A DNA stretch of 64,000 bases. Source: Roseibium aggregatum IAM 12614. Lineage in GTDB: Bacteria; Pseudomonadota; Alphaproteobacteria; Rhizobiales; Stappiaceae. The translations under genes were made by a program, and so were the position numbers. The notes below the pieces were generated by a model. The model did no database searches. It saw only the letters and a program-made list of their open reading frames with translations, and was not told where the DNA came from. Positions 8,009 to 17,568 of this stretch are shown here, piece after piece (the stretch's first letter is position 1; every line of letters starts with the position of its first letter). Where the stretch lies: NCBI RefSeq assembly GCF_000168975.1, contig NZ_AAUW01000003.1:62001-126000 (forward strand), read 5' to 3'.

Positions 8009-11000
8009 ATGAAAGTCTCTTCTACCGGAAAGACTGAGACAGCATCGGACTGTAAAACTGAAAAATCTTCAGGCAACGAAGGTTTACGAGCAGATCTTGA
8101 TATTTCACATGGCTCATTCCGCGCCTCATTGAGCCTTGCCGTTTTCGGGTTCGACGATCCGGCAGCCATGCACAACCAGATGAGCGAAGAACATCTGGCG
8201 GTGCTCGATCGCCGCTTCTCAACGGTGTGCGCCGTGGCGGCCTCCGAATTCGGCGGCAAGCTGGTCAATTTGCCGAACGGGCGGAAAGTCCTCACCTTCG
8301 GTGTTCCCCACCCGCATGAACTTGACGCGGAGCGGGCGGTGCTCGCAGCCCAGAAGGTTCTGCGCAGTTTCGAATGGAGCAGCTTCAAGTGCCCGGCGCG
8401 CTTGAGATGCGGCATTGCCAGTGGCGAGGGCTTCATAGTCCTCGATGATGGCCCCAACATGTCTCCTCTGGCTGTTTCCGGCCCCGTTTACGACAAGGCC
8501 TTGCACCTGGAGCAGCATGCTCCTGGCAATGTCCTGCTGGTCGCGGCGGACGCGAGAGCGCTCTTTCGCAGCAACTTCATGGCGCGAAAGGTCCAGCTCG
8601 GCAGTGAAGATGAAACCGCCTGGGAGGTCTCGCCAGCAATCGTCCCCTCCACGCGGTTCGACCCGGGAGACCAGGATCCGAGACTTCGATACTTCATGGG
8701 CCGCATGAAGGAGCTGCGCCTTCTGGGAAAAAGCTGGGCGACGTCGAAGAAAGGCCCGGCGCAATCGGTCCTCATCGAAGGCGAGCCGGGCATCGGCAAG
8801 TCGAGCCTGATGAACGCCTTCCTGAAAAAAGTACAGGCGGACCAGCCGCTGGTTCTCAATTTTCTCGGCTCCGCCCATCACAGACGCACACCGTATTTTC
8901 CGATTGCCCAGGGTCTGTTTTCGTTTCTGGGGCTGAAAGGCATGCAAAGCCCCTCGTTGCTCAGCACCGTCATTCATAATTTTCTGAGTGACCTTGGCCT
9001 CGATACCATGCGCGACAATGCCAACCTGCGCGCCATTCTCAAAAGCGGCGGCATCGAAAGCCACGTGCCTCAGGCGGAGGCCGCGGCGGAAAACCCGGTG
9101 GAAACGCTCATCGCCTGTTTCAGGCAACTTTCGGACGTCAATCCGGTCATTCTCGTTTTCGAAGATGCGCACTGGATGGACCCAAGCACGCTGAAGCTGA
9201 TGACCGCGCTTCCCGGTGCACTTGGCAATAGCCGCGTCCTCTCCCTGATCAGCACGCGCCCCGGTCCCGGACCGGAAAACCTGGAAAGCTCTGTCGACGC
9301 CATCTGCCGGCTGGATAATCTGCCAGAACCTGAAGCCCGGGCGCTGGCCGACTTGCTTCGGCCGCCCGACATGACGGATGCCCAGTTCGAGACCATTGTC
9401 CAACGGTGCGACGGCATTCCGCTCTTTCTGGAAGAGCTGATGAATATTGCGGCCGAACGTGGCAGCCGTTTTTTCGAAGACGGACCGGAAAATCTGATCC
9501 CGGCGTCCTTGAGGGAAACGCTGGCAGCCCGGCTGTCGCATCTGGGTGGCAACAGGGACATACTGCTTGTGGCCGCAGTCATCGGACGGGAATTCAATAT
9601 CCCACTGCTTTCGGTCGTTACCGGAGTGCCCGAAGACGCGTTGGCCACCCAGTTGGAGACCTTTCAACGCTCCAACCTGATTTACCGGATCGGTTCGCCG
9701 CAGGACGGGGTGTTCGAGTTCAAGCACAGCCTGGTTCAGGATCTGGCCTATCAATCCATAGAGCCCGGTGCGCGCGGCCGCTATCACGCGCGCATCGCCG
9801 AAGCGCTGACCGAAACCCCGGAGCGCTATCCGCCCGTCGCAGCCGAAGTCATCGCCCGCCATTTTCAATACGCCGGCAACATCCCGGCCGCGCTCGACTA
9901 TCTGGAAGTTGCCGGTGTCGAAGCCGTGCGCGTTGCCGCCCACCGCGAGGCGGGACGCTATTTCCAGAAGGCTCTGGAACTGGCACAGAACATCGGCAAC
10001 GCCGCAGAAAGGGACGTCGCCGTCAGCCGCTTCCTGTTGCTGCTCGGGCCGCAGTTGATCACCAACCACGGCTTTGCCTCCAACGAAGTGCAGGAGGTCT
10101 ACACCCGTGCGCGCCACCTGACCTCAAGCGACACCGGTTCGCCGGAAATGCTGCAAATGCTCTGGGGACTGTGGGGCGCACATATCGTCAGGGCCGACAT
10201 TGCCTTCGCCAAAACACTCAGCGACGATTTCCTGCGGATGGCCCAGGCAAGGCAGAACGGGCTGGAGGTCTCCGCCGGTCTCTATATGGCCGGTGTCGGC
10301 GCCTTCTATGTCGGCGATCTGGCCAGGGCCGAGCAACTGCTGCTGCGCTCGGTCGAAGCCGCTCTGGCGGCTGATTTCGACGAGATGATCACCAAGTACA
10401 GTCTGGATCTCGGCATATTGGCCCGCTCCTATCTGAGCTGGTGTTATGCCCTGATGGACCGTCCGGACGACCTTCGCGACAATGCGCTGTCGCTGGAAAC
10501 GGCCGCTCTTCTGTCGGATCACGCCTTCTGCCAGGCTTTCAGCAGTTGTTTTCTGTCGACCACCCACAATTTCCTCGGCAATTCCGCTGAAGCCGAGCAC
10601 CATGCCCTGGCGGCGGCCTCTCTCAGCCGCGAGCAAGGGTTTGCCCAGCAACTGGCGCAAGCCGACATCAACCTCGGCCGCGCCCAGGTCACTTCGGGCG
10701 ACCCTTCCGGCCTGGACAGGATGCTGGACGGCTTGAAAGCCTACCTCGGTACGGGCGCGGTGCTTGCCCGCCCCTATGCGGAAGCCTGGATTGCCGAAGC
10801 GCAGCTTCACCGGGGCGATCCCGGCACTGCCTTCAGTCGGCTGATAGAGGTGCGCAGATTCACCCGCCGCTCCGGCGAACGCTATTATGACGCCGAACTG
10901 CTGCGCCTGTCCGCGCTTGCGGCAAAAGCGACACGCCCGGATGCCAGGCATCTGGTCAGGACGCTTCTCGGCAAATCCGCCAACCACGCCCGCCGGTCGG

Positions 11001-11059
11001 GAACCGACCTCCATCTGCTAAACCTGAAGCCCCACCTGAGCGCTTTCCCTGCGGTTTAG
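8009..11059 (+). CDS. Pseudo-cyclase / AAA ATPase / TPR regulatory protein, 1016 aa
   Basis: Three blocks are visible. Residues about 30-190 resemble a class III nucleotide cyclase domain (LSLAVFGFDDP, DAERAVLAAQKVL, RCGIASGEG, SGPVYDKALHLEQHA). The metal-binding aspartates of active cyclases are missing: FGFDD replaces the usual DLVGFT and NGRKVLTFG replaces GDG. Next comes a STAND-like ATPase with Walker A GEPGIGKSS and Walker B ILVFEDAHW. The C-terminal half is rich in TPR-like helices. Such proteins are usually cytoplasmic signalling or regulatory ATPases. ATG 8009 is chosen over the TTG at 7985. It is monocistronic in appearance. Confidence 0.8.
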   Translation: MKVSSTGKTETASDCKTEKSSGNEGLRADLDISHGSFRASLSLAVFGFDDPAAMHNQMSEEHLAVLDRRFSTVCAVAASEFGGKLVNLPNGRKVLTFGVPHPHELDAERAVLAAQKVLRSFEWSSFKCPARLRCGIASGEGFIVLDDGPNMSPLAVSGPVYDKALHLEQHAPGNVLLVAADARALFRSNFMARKVQLGSEDETAWEVSPAIVPSTRFDPGDQDPRLRYFMGRMKELRLLGKSWATSKKGPAQSVLIEGEPGIGKSSLMNAFLKKVQADQPLVLNFLGSAHHRRTPYFPIAQGLFSFLGLKGMQSPSLLSTVIHNFLSDLGLDTMRDNANLRAILKSGGIESHVPQAEAAAENPVETLIACFRQLSDVNPVILVFEDAHWMDPSTLKLMTALPGALGNSRVLSLISTRPGPGPENLESSVDAICRLDNLPEPEARALADLLRPPDMTDAQFETIVQRCDGIPLFLEELMNIAAERGSRFFEDGPENLIPASLRETLAARLSHLGGNRDILLVAAVIGREFNIPLLSVVTGVPEDALATQLETFQRSNLIYRIGSPQDGVFEFKHSLVQDLAYQSIEPGARGRYHARIAEALTETPERYPPVAAEVIARHFQYAGNIPAALDYLEVAGVEAVRVAAHREAGRYFQKALELAQNIGNAAERDVAVSRFLLLLGPQLITNHGFASNEVQEVYTRARHLTSSDTGSPEMLQMLWGLWGAHIVRADIAFAKTLSDDFLRMAQARQNGLEVSAGLYMAGVGAFYVGDLARAEQLLLRSVEAALAADFDEMITKYSLDLGILARSYLSWCYALMDRPDDLRDNALSLETAALLSDHAFCQAFSSCFLSTTHNFLGNSAEAEHHALAAASLSREQGFAQQLAQADINLGRAQVTSGDPSGLDRMLDGLKAYLGTGAVLARPYAEAWIAEAQLHRGDPGTAFSRLIEVRRFTRRSGERYYDAELLRLSALAAKATRPDARHLVRTLLGKSANHARRSGTDLHLLNLKPHLSAFPAV

Positions 11060-11165
11060 GCGACAAGCAAGATCATCTGCCTCCGGGCCAAACACCAAAT
11101 TTAAATCAATAGCTGTATATTTTGACAAGGCACCAAAAAGGTGCATGGCTATTGATGGGGCAGAC

Positions 11166-12401
11166 ATGACGATACAGACACTTGTGAAACATGGTCTTCT
11201 GATTGAAGGCCGGTTGATACGCGACACCGCGCAGTTGAAGCTTGACCTGCTGGACCTTGCCGGAGACGAGCATAAGGAAACCATCCAGGGTCGATTGGCG
11301 GACGAGATCATCGTCACCTCCGCAGCACAAACCCAGCCACTGGAATTTCCCTCGCTGAAGCATTTCTGGGAAAACCTGCTGTTTCGCATCGGTGCTGTCG
11401 CCTCGATGACAGCTCTCACCTCCGGCGTCTACGACTGCGATTATTACGACCCGGCGACCGGGCCGGAAGCACGTTTGGGCTCAACGGACAGTGCCCGCGT
11501 TTCCAGATACTGGGCATTCGAGACGCCGGGTGGCACCGACGCAGACTGGCAGCAGGTTGTCACTGAGGAGGCCCTGGCCGCCATCCTGCCGCAGAACGGG
11601 CACGCGTTGCCGTTCCGCGGCGAATGCGCGGGAGCCTTCCAACTGACCGTCTTCTGGGGTCTTCTGAACGGGCTCGGCTCCGAGCGGTTCTGCGAAATCG
11701 CAAGCCAGTTCGGCACGATGCTGGTCGGCCCCTGGACGGACAATCCGGCAACCGAATTCATGGCCGAAAAGGCGTCGCTTCAGGACCCGCCGATCCCGGG
11801 TGACTACATGTATTTCAAGAACAAGGACGACTACCTGGAGTGGGCGCCCGACGGGTTCTGGCAGGGCCTCAACGCCATGTATATGGGCCAGGACATGCTC
11901 GGCACCCGGCATTACTCCGGCATGGGGGCAAGCTGGCTGAGCGAGCAGAACCTGCGCGCTTCTCTGGTCAATGCCTATTATCACGACTGCTATCCGCATA
12001 TCGTGGCCTGTCCGCAATCCGAAGTCCGCTTCACGATCCGCCGCCTGCTGCAAATCCCGTCGACAATCACCAAACAGGCCTTGCCCTTGCAATCTGCTCA
12101 TCCTTCCAGGGGCACGGTCCCGACAATCACCGCACTCAAGGCAGGCGGCTACCAAGCCATCGCCCGGGACACCTACGAGAACCAGCGCACGACGGTGAAC
12201 GAATGCACGACCCTCTTCGGCATTACCGCGCTCGACCTGCACCAGCAGCAAAGTTCAGGCCTGGAAAACCCGGCCTCGCGCTTTGACGCTCCCGGGGCAA
12301 CAATCGTGCTCACCTATCATGACCCGGAAGCCGGCCGACGCGATCCGGACGCCGTCGTCAGGGTCATCGTGAAGCTGAAACCCGGCCTGACAGCAGGCTG
12401 A
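11166..12401 (+). CDS. Transglutaminase-like (Bacillus Tgl-type) protein, 411 aa
   Basis: The central part recalls the NlpC/P60-fold transglutaminase Tgl of Bacillus. FRGECAGAF fits its Glu-Cys active-site segment, GDYMYFKNKDD fits GDxxYFKN, and WQGLNAMYMGQD followed by HYSGMG fits the WRGEN...GxGI region. The glutamate of the GEN motif, part of the Tgl catalytic pair, is leucine here, so activity is uncertain. The N-terminal 80 and C-terminal 120 residues have no counterpart that I recognise. ATG 11166 follows ggggcag; the in-frame ATG at 11145 is an alternative, but it sits against a small hairpin. The match is from memory, not a search. Confidence 0.5.
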   Translation: MTIQTLVKHGLLIEGRLIRDTAQLKLDLLDLAGDEHKETIQGRLADEIIVTSAAQTQPLEFPSLKHFWENLLFRIGAVASMTALTSGVYDCDYYDPATGPEARLGSTDSARVSRYWAFETPGGTDADWQQVVTEEALAAILPQNGHALPFRGECAGAFQLTVFWGLLNGLGSERFCEIASQFGTMLVGPWTDNPATEFMAEKASLQDPPIPGDYMYFKNKDDYLEWAPDGFWQGLNAMYMGQDMLGTRHYSGMGASWLSEQNLRASLVNAYYHDCYPHIVACPQSEVRFTIRRLLQIPSTITKQALPLQSAHPSRGTVPTITALKAGGYQAIARDTYENQRTTVNECTTLFGITALDLHQQQSSGLENPASRFDAPGATIVLTYHDPEAGRRDPDAVVRVIVKLKPGLTAG

Positions 12402-12411
12402 CATATAGCAC

Positions 12412-12450
12412 CCCGCCCTTTCCCGACGCACTGTTGCGGGAAAGGGCGGG
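12412..12450 (+). terminator. Strong hairpin, probable terminator
   Basis: A perfect 14-bp G+C-rich stem (12412-12425 with 12437-12450) around an 11-base loop begins 11 bp after the Tgl-like stop codon. There is no T-run on the plus strand, so it may be a transcript-stabilising hairpin instead of a classical terminator. Confidence 0.6.
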
Positions 12451-12574
12451 CGCCACACCAAAGACGGCAGACAGGCCCATTCAGGGGGTAAGCTCGATTG
12501 CCGTTGTCCAAATCCGCATTCACAGGCACTATTTTCGCATCAGGAAAATCAATCCTGGGCGGGAGGCCGAGGAC

Positions 12575-13375
12575 ATGTCCGGTAATGCGCAACACGATTC
12601 CTGGAGTGCAGGTCGCAGCTACGATCATTACATGGGCAGATGGAGCCGATTGATCGCAAGGGAGTTCGTCTCCTGGCTCAACGCACCTGCTGATGCCGAC
12701 TGGGCAGACATAGGGTGCGGCACCGGAGCCTTGACCGAAACCATACTTGATATGGCAGCCCCGAAAACGGTCGTCGGTCTCGATCTGTCAGAAGGCTTCG
12801 TGATGCATGCTCGGGAAGCGATCACCGACGCAAGAGCGCGCTTTGAGATTGGATCTGCACAGGACCTGCCGCTTCCCGACAACTCCGTAGACGTTTCAAC
12901 GTCCGCTCTCGCCCTCAACTTTGTTCCGGACAAACTTAAGGCACTTGCCGAGTTCCGCCGCATTACCCGCCCAGACGGGATAATATCCTTCTACGTCTGG
13001 GACTATCCGGGCGGTGGCATGGGCTTCATCGACGCCTTCTGGAAAACTGCCGCTTCAATTGATCCAGCTGCCGAAGATCTTGACGAGGCGCTCCGGTTTC
13101 CCTTTTGCACCCTGGAAGGGCTCCAGAAACTCTGCACTGAAGCCCAGTTACCGGGTGCAAGTGTTCACGCCCTTGAAGTGGACACCGTGTTTCCGGGGTT
13201 TGAAGAATTCTGGCATCCCTTCACGCTCGGGGCCGGGCCGGCGCCCGGGTATTGCATGAACCTGACCGAGGAAAAACGGGATGAGCTGAAAGCAAAGCTC
13301 CGGGACCAACTCGACACCGGTGGAGAAATCCGCCTGCCGGCGCGAGCCTTTGCTGTCCGCTACCCGCACCTTTGA
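12575..13375 (+). CDS. Class I SAM-dependent methyltransferase
   Basis: 266 aa with a Methyltransf_11/25 domain: motif I is DIGCGTGALTE, the acidic end of strand 2 is VVGLDLSE, motif II is AQDLPLPDNSVDVS and motif III LAEFRRITRPDGIISFYVWD. ATG 12575, with GGGAGG 8-14 bp upstream, is chosen over a longer frame whose first 47 residues lack family character. The substrate is unknown. It ends 9 bp before the convergent MFS gene. Confidence 0.85.
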   Translation: MSGNAQHDSWSAGRSYDHYMGRWSRLIAREFVSWLNAPADADWADIGCGTGALTETILDMAAPKTVVGLDLSEGFVMHAREAITDARARFEIGSAQDLPLPDNSVDVSTSALALNFVPDKLKALAEFRRITRPDGIISFYVWDYPGGGMGFIDAFWKTAASIDPAAEDLDEALRFPFCTLEGLQKLCTEAQLPGASVHALEVDTVFPGFEEFWHPFTLGAGPAPGYCMNLTEEKRDELKAKLRDQLDTGGEIRLPARAFAVRYPHL

Positions 13376-13384
13376 AAAATCAGC

Positions 13385-14806
13385 TCACCTGCTGCGGAAC
13401 TTGTACGCAAGACCAGCAGCAAGCACAGTGAGCGCAAAACACGCACCAGCCGGATAGAGCAGCGTTGCAGCCGCGGCCTCCCGGTAGAAGGCCTCACTGC
13501 TTCCAGCCACCAGACCATGAAAGAAGATCTGGCCTTGCACAGCGATGCCAAGCGCCATGCCGATCTGCTGGAAGGCCTGGAGCACGCCGGACCCCGCACC
13601 AGCATCCGGCCCGGAGACCCGAGACAGCACGAGCTGGAACAAGGCCGGGATCGCCGTTCCTGTTCCAAGTCCGACAATCAGGAACGGCAGCGCCAGCAGG
13701 CTTGCGCTCATTCGATCGGCAACCAGCAGCCGAGCTGCAAGCAATGCGCAGAAAACCGCCAGCATGGCAAGGCAGACCCGCGCCGCCTGAAAGCGGGTTC
13801 CAAAACGGCCTGTCAGCGTGGAAGTAAGCATCACACCGACCGGGTGCGGCGCCAGGATGAGCCCGGCAATCATCGGCGACAACCCAAGGCCAGCCTGCAG
13901 GAAGAGCGCCATCATGAAGAACAGTCCGGCAAGGCCGGAAAAGAACAGCGCGACAAATGCGACCCCGGCAACAAACACACAGTCCCGCGTCAACAGCACC
14001 GGCAGAAGCTGCGCCTTGCCGAGAAGCGCCCTGCGCTGCTGCAGCCGGTAGAACAACACACCCAGAACGACGCTCAGTCCCATCAGCACAAAGCACCAGG
14101 CAGGCCAGCCGAACTGCCTGCCTTCAACGAGAGGAAACACCAGCGCCAGCACTGCGAGGGTGAAAAGAAACGTTCCGGACCAGTCCGGCATCACCCGGCT
14201 CTCGTTTTCGATATGCGGCAGAAAGCGAAGAGCACCCGCCAGGGAGATCAGCCCCACGGGCAGATTGATCAGGAAGATCGGCCGCCAGCCCAGCCCGAAG
14301 ACATCAGCTGCCACGATCACCCCGCCCACCAGCGGCCCCGCGACGGCCCCAAGCGCACTGACGGAGCCGAACAGGCCAATGGCCTTGCCCTTTTCCTCTA
14401 CAGGAAAGATCACATGAACGATGGCAAGCACCTGTGGCACCATCATCGCCGCGCAGAGCCCCTGCAGCGCCCGGCTGGCAATCAGGAAGGTGATGTCGGG
14501 CGCCAGTCCGCACGCCAGCGAACTGGCAGTAAATCCGGCCACACCCCAGCGGAACATCCTCCCCCTGCCCGCAACATCTCCAAATCGGCCGAAAGGCAGC
14601 AATCCGGCGGCAAAGGCCAGCACATACACCACCAGCACCCATTCGAGCTGGGTATCCGAGGCACCGAGCCCCTGACGGATGGAGGGCAGCGCCAGATTGA
14701 CCACCGAGACATCGAGAACATTCATGAACATGGCAAGATAGAGCGCGGCGAGTGCCGCCCAGCGATTGCGCCTTTCCCCGACTGCGCCGACAAACAAAAG
14801 GGACAT
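13385..14806 (-). CDS. MFS drug exporter, DHA2 (14-helix) family
   Basis: 473 aa with about 14 transmembrane helices. MFMNVLDVSVVNLALPSI at the end of helix 1 is the family motif D1 (LDxTVVNVALP), and GRFGDVAGRGRMFRWGV is the loop 2-3 motif A of the major facilitator superfamily. This is an EmrB/QacA-type proton-driven drug efflux permease of the inner membrane. CAGGAG precedes the ATG. It is divergent from an Rrf2 regulator across 130 bp, and that regulator probably controls it. No membrane-fusion partner is adjacent. Confidence 0.88.
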   Translation of the reverse strand: MSLLFVGAVGERRNRWAALAALYLAMFMNVLDVSVVNLALPSIRQGLGASDTQLEWVLVVYVLAFAAGLLPFGRFGDVAGRGRMFRWGVAGFTASSLACGLAPDITFLIASRALQGLCAAMMVPQVLAIVHVIFPVEEKGKAIGLFGSVSALGAVAGPLVGGVIVAADVFGLGWRPIFLINLPVGLISLAGALRFLPHIENESRVMPDWSGTFLFTLAVLALVFPLVEGRQFGWPAWCFVLMGLSVVLGVLFYRLQQRRALLGKAQLLPVLLTRDCVFVAGVAFVALFFSGLAGLFFMMALFLQAGLGLSPMIAGLILAPHPVGVMLTSTLTGRFGTRFQAARVCLAMLAVFCALLAARLLVADRMSASLLALPFLIVGLGTGTAIPALFQLVLSRVSGPDAGAGSGVLQAFQQIGMALGIAVQGQIFFHGLVAGSSEAFYREAAAATLLYPAGACFALTVLAAGLAYKFRSR

Positions 14807-14841
14807 TCAGAACTCCTGGAAACGCGTAAACTGATTTTGTT

Positions 14842-14852
14842 ACTTATAAAGT
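14842..14852. promoter_or_regulatory. Candidate Rrf2 operator between exporter and regulator
   Basis: The inverted repeat ACTTATAAAGT, flanked by gtt and tac, sits 36 bp before the exporter ATG and 85 bp before the rrf2-type ATG, in an AT-rich promoter region. A GTAAC word recurs at 14894-14899. The site is short, so the call is tentative. Confidence 0.35.
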
Positions 14853-14936
14853 TACATATTCAGATTCGTCAATCTCATGTACCTTGAATTGTCACGTAAC
14901 CGAATCCGGCATAAGGTTTTCGAAACGGAGACTTCA

Positions 14937-15377
14937 ATGCGAACCGACAGCCGATTGCCACGTGTGCTTCACGTGCTCCTGCATCTGGACCAGACACAAG
15001 ACCCGGTGACGTCCGACCAGATCGGGAAGATGCTCAACACCAACCCATCCCTCGTCCGGCGCACCATGGCAGGGTTGCGGGAAGCCGGTTTTGTCGGGGC
15101 CACCAAGGGGCATGGCGGCGGCTGGGTGCTGGCCAAGAACCTGGACAGCATCTCGCTGGCCGAGGTCTATGCCGCGCTCGGCTCACCACAGCTCTTTGCC
15201 GTCGGCAAGTCCGCCGATGCTCCCACCTGCCTCCTGGAACAGGCAGCCAACCGGGCAACCTCGGCAGCCCTTGAGGCAGCACGGGAGACGTTTCAGGAAA
15301 AGCTCGGACAAGTGACGGTGGCCGATCTTGTCCGCCCGCATGCACAGGAAATCCGGCAGCATCAGGAAAAGCTGTAA
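14937..15377 (+). CDS. Rrf2-family transcriptional regulator
   Basis: 146 aa. The winged helix-turn-helix has RVLHVLLHLDQ, VTSDQIGKMLNTNPSLVRRTMAGLREAGFV and the wing GHGGGWVLAKN, which is the Rrf2 pattern. Only one cysteine is present (PTCLLEQ), so the three-Cys iron-sulphur cluster site of IscR/NsrR is absent. This fits the YwnA/YwgB-like subgroup that pairs with drug exporters or detoxifying enzymes. ATG 14937 is chosen over an upstream frame because it follows acggag and gives the usual family length. Confidence 0.85.
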   Translation: MRTDSRLPRVLHVLLHLDQTQDPVTSDQIGKMLNTNPSLVRRTMAGLREAGFVGATKGHGGGWVLAKNLDSISLAEVYAALGSPQLFAVGKSADAPTCLLEQAANRATSAALEAARETFQEKLGQVTVADLVRPHAQEIRQHQEKL

Positions 15378-15587
15378 ACCTGAAATTTGGGCGCAACCCT
15401 TGGGCAAGCTGCAAGTTATTCCTTGGAGGCGAACTTCAGGGCATTGTCTGGAGCAAACCGAAGAGCCCCCTTGCCTCGCAGCGCAGCATTGTATACAAGC
15501 GCACACAATAGAAATCCGATACAACTCAAATCGGTTAGATTTCCGTTTCGCCCTCCCTTCTTCTAGACCCGCGAGGCAATGCGCATC

Positions 15588-16805
15588 ATGGCAAAGATCA
15601 AAGTCGACAATCCGGTCGTCGAGCTCGACGGCGATGAGATGACCCGGATCATCTGGGCCTTTATCAAGGACAAGCTGATCCACCCCTATCTCGACATCGA
15701 CCTGCTCTACTTCGATCTGTCGATCCAGAAACGCGACGAGACCGACGACCAGATCACGGTCGATGCAGCCAACGCCATCAAGGAACACGGCGTCGGCGTC
15801 AAATGCGCCACCATCACGCCGGATGAAGCCCGGGTTGAGGAATTCGGCCTGAAGCGCATGTACCGCTCGCCCAACGGCACGATCCGCAACATCCTCGGCG
15901 GCGTGATCTTCCGCGAACCGATCATCATGCAGAACGTGCCGCGCCTGGTGCCGGGCTGGACCCAGCCGATCATCGTCGGCCGCCATGCCTTTGGCGACCA
16001 GTACCGCGCCACCGACTTCCGTTTCCCCGGCAAGGGCAAGCTGACCATCACCTTCACCGGTGAAGATGGCCAGGTGATCGAGCACGAGGTCTATGACGCG
16101 CCGTCCGCAGGCGTTGCCATGGCGATGTATAACCTCGACGACTCGATCCGCGATTTTGCCCGGGCATCGCTGAACTACGCGCTCAACAGAAAAGTGCCCT
16201 GTTACCTCTCCACCAAGAACACGATCCTGAAAGCCTATGACGGCCGCTTCAAGGACCTGTTCCAGGAGATCTACGAAGCCGAATTCAAGGACCAGTATGC
16301 GGAAGCCGGCATCTGGTACGAACACCGGCTGATCGACGACATGGTCGCCTCCGCTCTGAAATGGTCGGGCGGTTACGTCTGGGCCTGCAAGAACTACGAC
16401 GGCGATGTCCAGTCCGACACCGTCGCCCAGGGCTTCGGCTCGCTCGGCCTGATGACCTCCGTGCTGATGACCCCGGACGGCAAGACGGTGGAAGCGGAAG
16501 CCGCCCACGGCACGGTCACGCGCCACTATCGCCAGCTCCAGAAGGGCGAGAGCACCTCGACCAACTCCATTGCTTCGATCTTCGCCTGGACCCGCGGTCT
16601 CGCACACAGGGCCAAGCTTGACGACAACCAGGAGCTTGCCCGTTTTGCCCAAACGCTGGAAAAGGTCTGCATCGACACGGTGGAATCCGGCCACATGACG
16701 AAAGACCTCGCCCTGCTCGTCGGTCCGGATCAGGCCTGGCTCACCACCACCGGCTTCCTGGACAAGATCGACGAGAACCTTGCCAAAGCCATGGCTGCGA
16801 GCTGA
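15588..16805 (+). CDS. icd: NADP-dependent isocitrate dehydrogenase
   Basis: 405 aa, matching the homodimeric eukaryotic-type (subfamily II) enzyme common in Rhizobiales. It oxidises isocitrate to 2-oxoglutarate with NADP+ in the citric acid cycle. The N-terminal [19 protein letters not shown], the substrate segment [12 protein letters not shown] and the C-terminal [12 protein letters not shown] nucleotide segment are all intact. The ATG at 15588, with GAGG 8 bp upstream, gives the canonical MAKIKV start; an ATG three codons earlier is less likely. It is a single gene with its own terminator. Confidence 0.97.
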   Translation: MAKIKVDNPVVELDGDEMTRIIWAFIKDKLIHPYLDIDLLYFDLSIQKRDETDDQITVDAANAIKEHGVGVKCATITPDEARVEEFGLKRMYRSPNGTIRNILGGVIFREPIIMQNVPRLVPGWTQPIIVGRHAFGDQYRATDFRFPGKGKLTITFTGEDGQVIEHEVYDAPSAGVAMAMYNLDDSIRDFARASLNYALNRKVPCYLSTKNTILKAYDGRFKDLFQEIYEAEFKDQYAEAGIWYEHRLIDDMVASALKWSGGYVWACKNYDGDVQSDTVAQGFGSLGLMTSVLMTPDGKTVEAEAAHGTVTRHYRQLQKGESTSTNSIASIFAWTRGLAHRAKLDDNQELARFAQTLEKVCIDTVESGHMTKDLALLVGPDQAWLTTTGFLDKIDENLAKAMAAS

Positions 16806-16832
16806 AGATCTGCCTTCAAAGGCTGAAGCACC

Positions 16833-16860
16833 AACACCGCGGCTGTGTCCGCGGTGTTTT
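16833..16860 (+). terminator. Rho-independent terminator of icd
   Basis: A 10-bp perfect stem (aacaccgcgg/ccgcggtgtt, 16833-16842 with 16849-16858) runs into TTTT, 28 bp after the icd stop codon. Confidence 0.9.
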
Positions 16861-16947
16861 GCTTTAAGGGCCAAAGGCAAGCTGGCGATTGTCCCTCTCC
16901 CCTGCCCGCGCTAGGCTTGCCTGGTTGGCCGCCAGAGGAGAGGACGG

Positions 16948-17568
16948 GTGCTGACGATCCGCGAATTGAAGACACCTCTGATCGGCCCCATAGACCTTGC
17001 CTTGCATGCGGGTGAAGCCGTTGCGGTTTCAGGCCCCTCCGGCGCTGGCAAATCCCTGTTTCTCAGAGCAATTGCCGATCTCGATGAAAGCACCGGCCAT
17101 GTTGCGCTGGATGGTACCGAGCGGGAAGCCATGCCAGCTCCCGAGTGGCGCCGCAAGGTGGCTTACGTGCCTGCCGAAAGCGGCTGGTGGGCTGACCGCG
17201 TCCTGGATCATTTTACCGAAACCGCAGACCTTTCCAGTCTGCTGCAACAGGTTGGCCTTGCCGATGCGCGCTCGTGGGAAGTTGCCCGGCTTTCCACCGG
17301 CGAGCGCCAACGCCTTGCCCTCGTGCGCGCGCTCCAGGCTGAACCGCAGGTTCTGCTTCTGGATGAACCCACTTCCGCACTGGATCCGCCTTCCGTGACG
17401 CTGGTCGAGGCGCTGGTCGAGGCGCTGCTGAAACAGCAGCTTGCGGCCAAGCGCGCCCTTCTGATCGTCAGTCACGACCCGGATCAGCCGGGCCGCCTCG
17501 GTGCACGGCGCTTCGTCATGGACAAAGGCTGCTTGACAGCGACCTCTTGTCAGGAGCCTGCCGCGTGA
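16948..17568 (+). CDS. fetA: ABC transporter ATPase, FetA (YbbL) type
   Basis: 206 aa, a short ABC ATPase. Walker A is GPSGAGKS, the signature is LSTGERQRLALVRAL, Walker B is VLLLDEPTSALD and the switch histidine is in IVSHD. The small size and the adjacent FetB-type permease identify the YbbLM/FetAB system, linked in E. coli to iron export and peroxide resistance. The start is GTG with AGGAGAGG upstream. The stop codon overlaps the permease start (GTGA). Confidence 0.82.
   Translation: MLTIRELKTPLIGPIDLALHAGEAVAVSGPSGAGKSLFLRAIADLDESTGHVALDGTEREAMPAPEWRRKVAYVPAESGWWADRVLDHFTETADLSSLLQQVGLADARSWEVARLSTGERQRLALVRALQAEPQVLLLDEPTSALDPPSVTLVEALVEALLKQQLAAKRALLIVSHDPDQPGRLGARRFVMDKGCLTATSCQEPAA

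Noticed and set aside
8219..10117. A 632-codon open frame on the minus strand opposite the pseudo-cyclase gene
   Set aside because: It is an antisense shadow: high-GC codon bias on the plus strand leaves the opposite frame open, its amino-acid composition is Arg/Gly/Gln-rich and unlike a protein family, and the plus-strand gene has clear motifs.
13517..14887. A long plus-strand frame opposite the MFS exporter
   Set aside because: Same pattern: a hydrophilic, Gln/Arg/His-rich complement of a membrane-protein gene.
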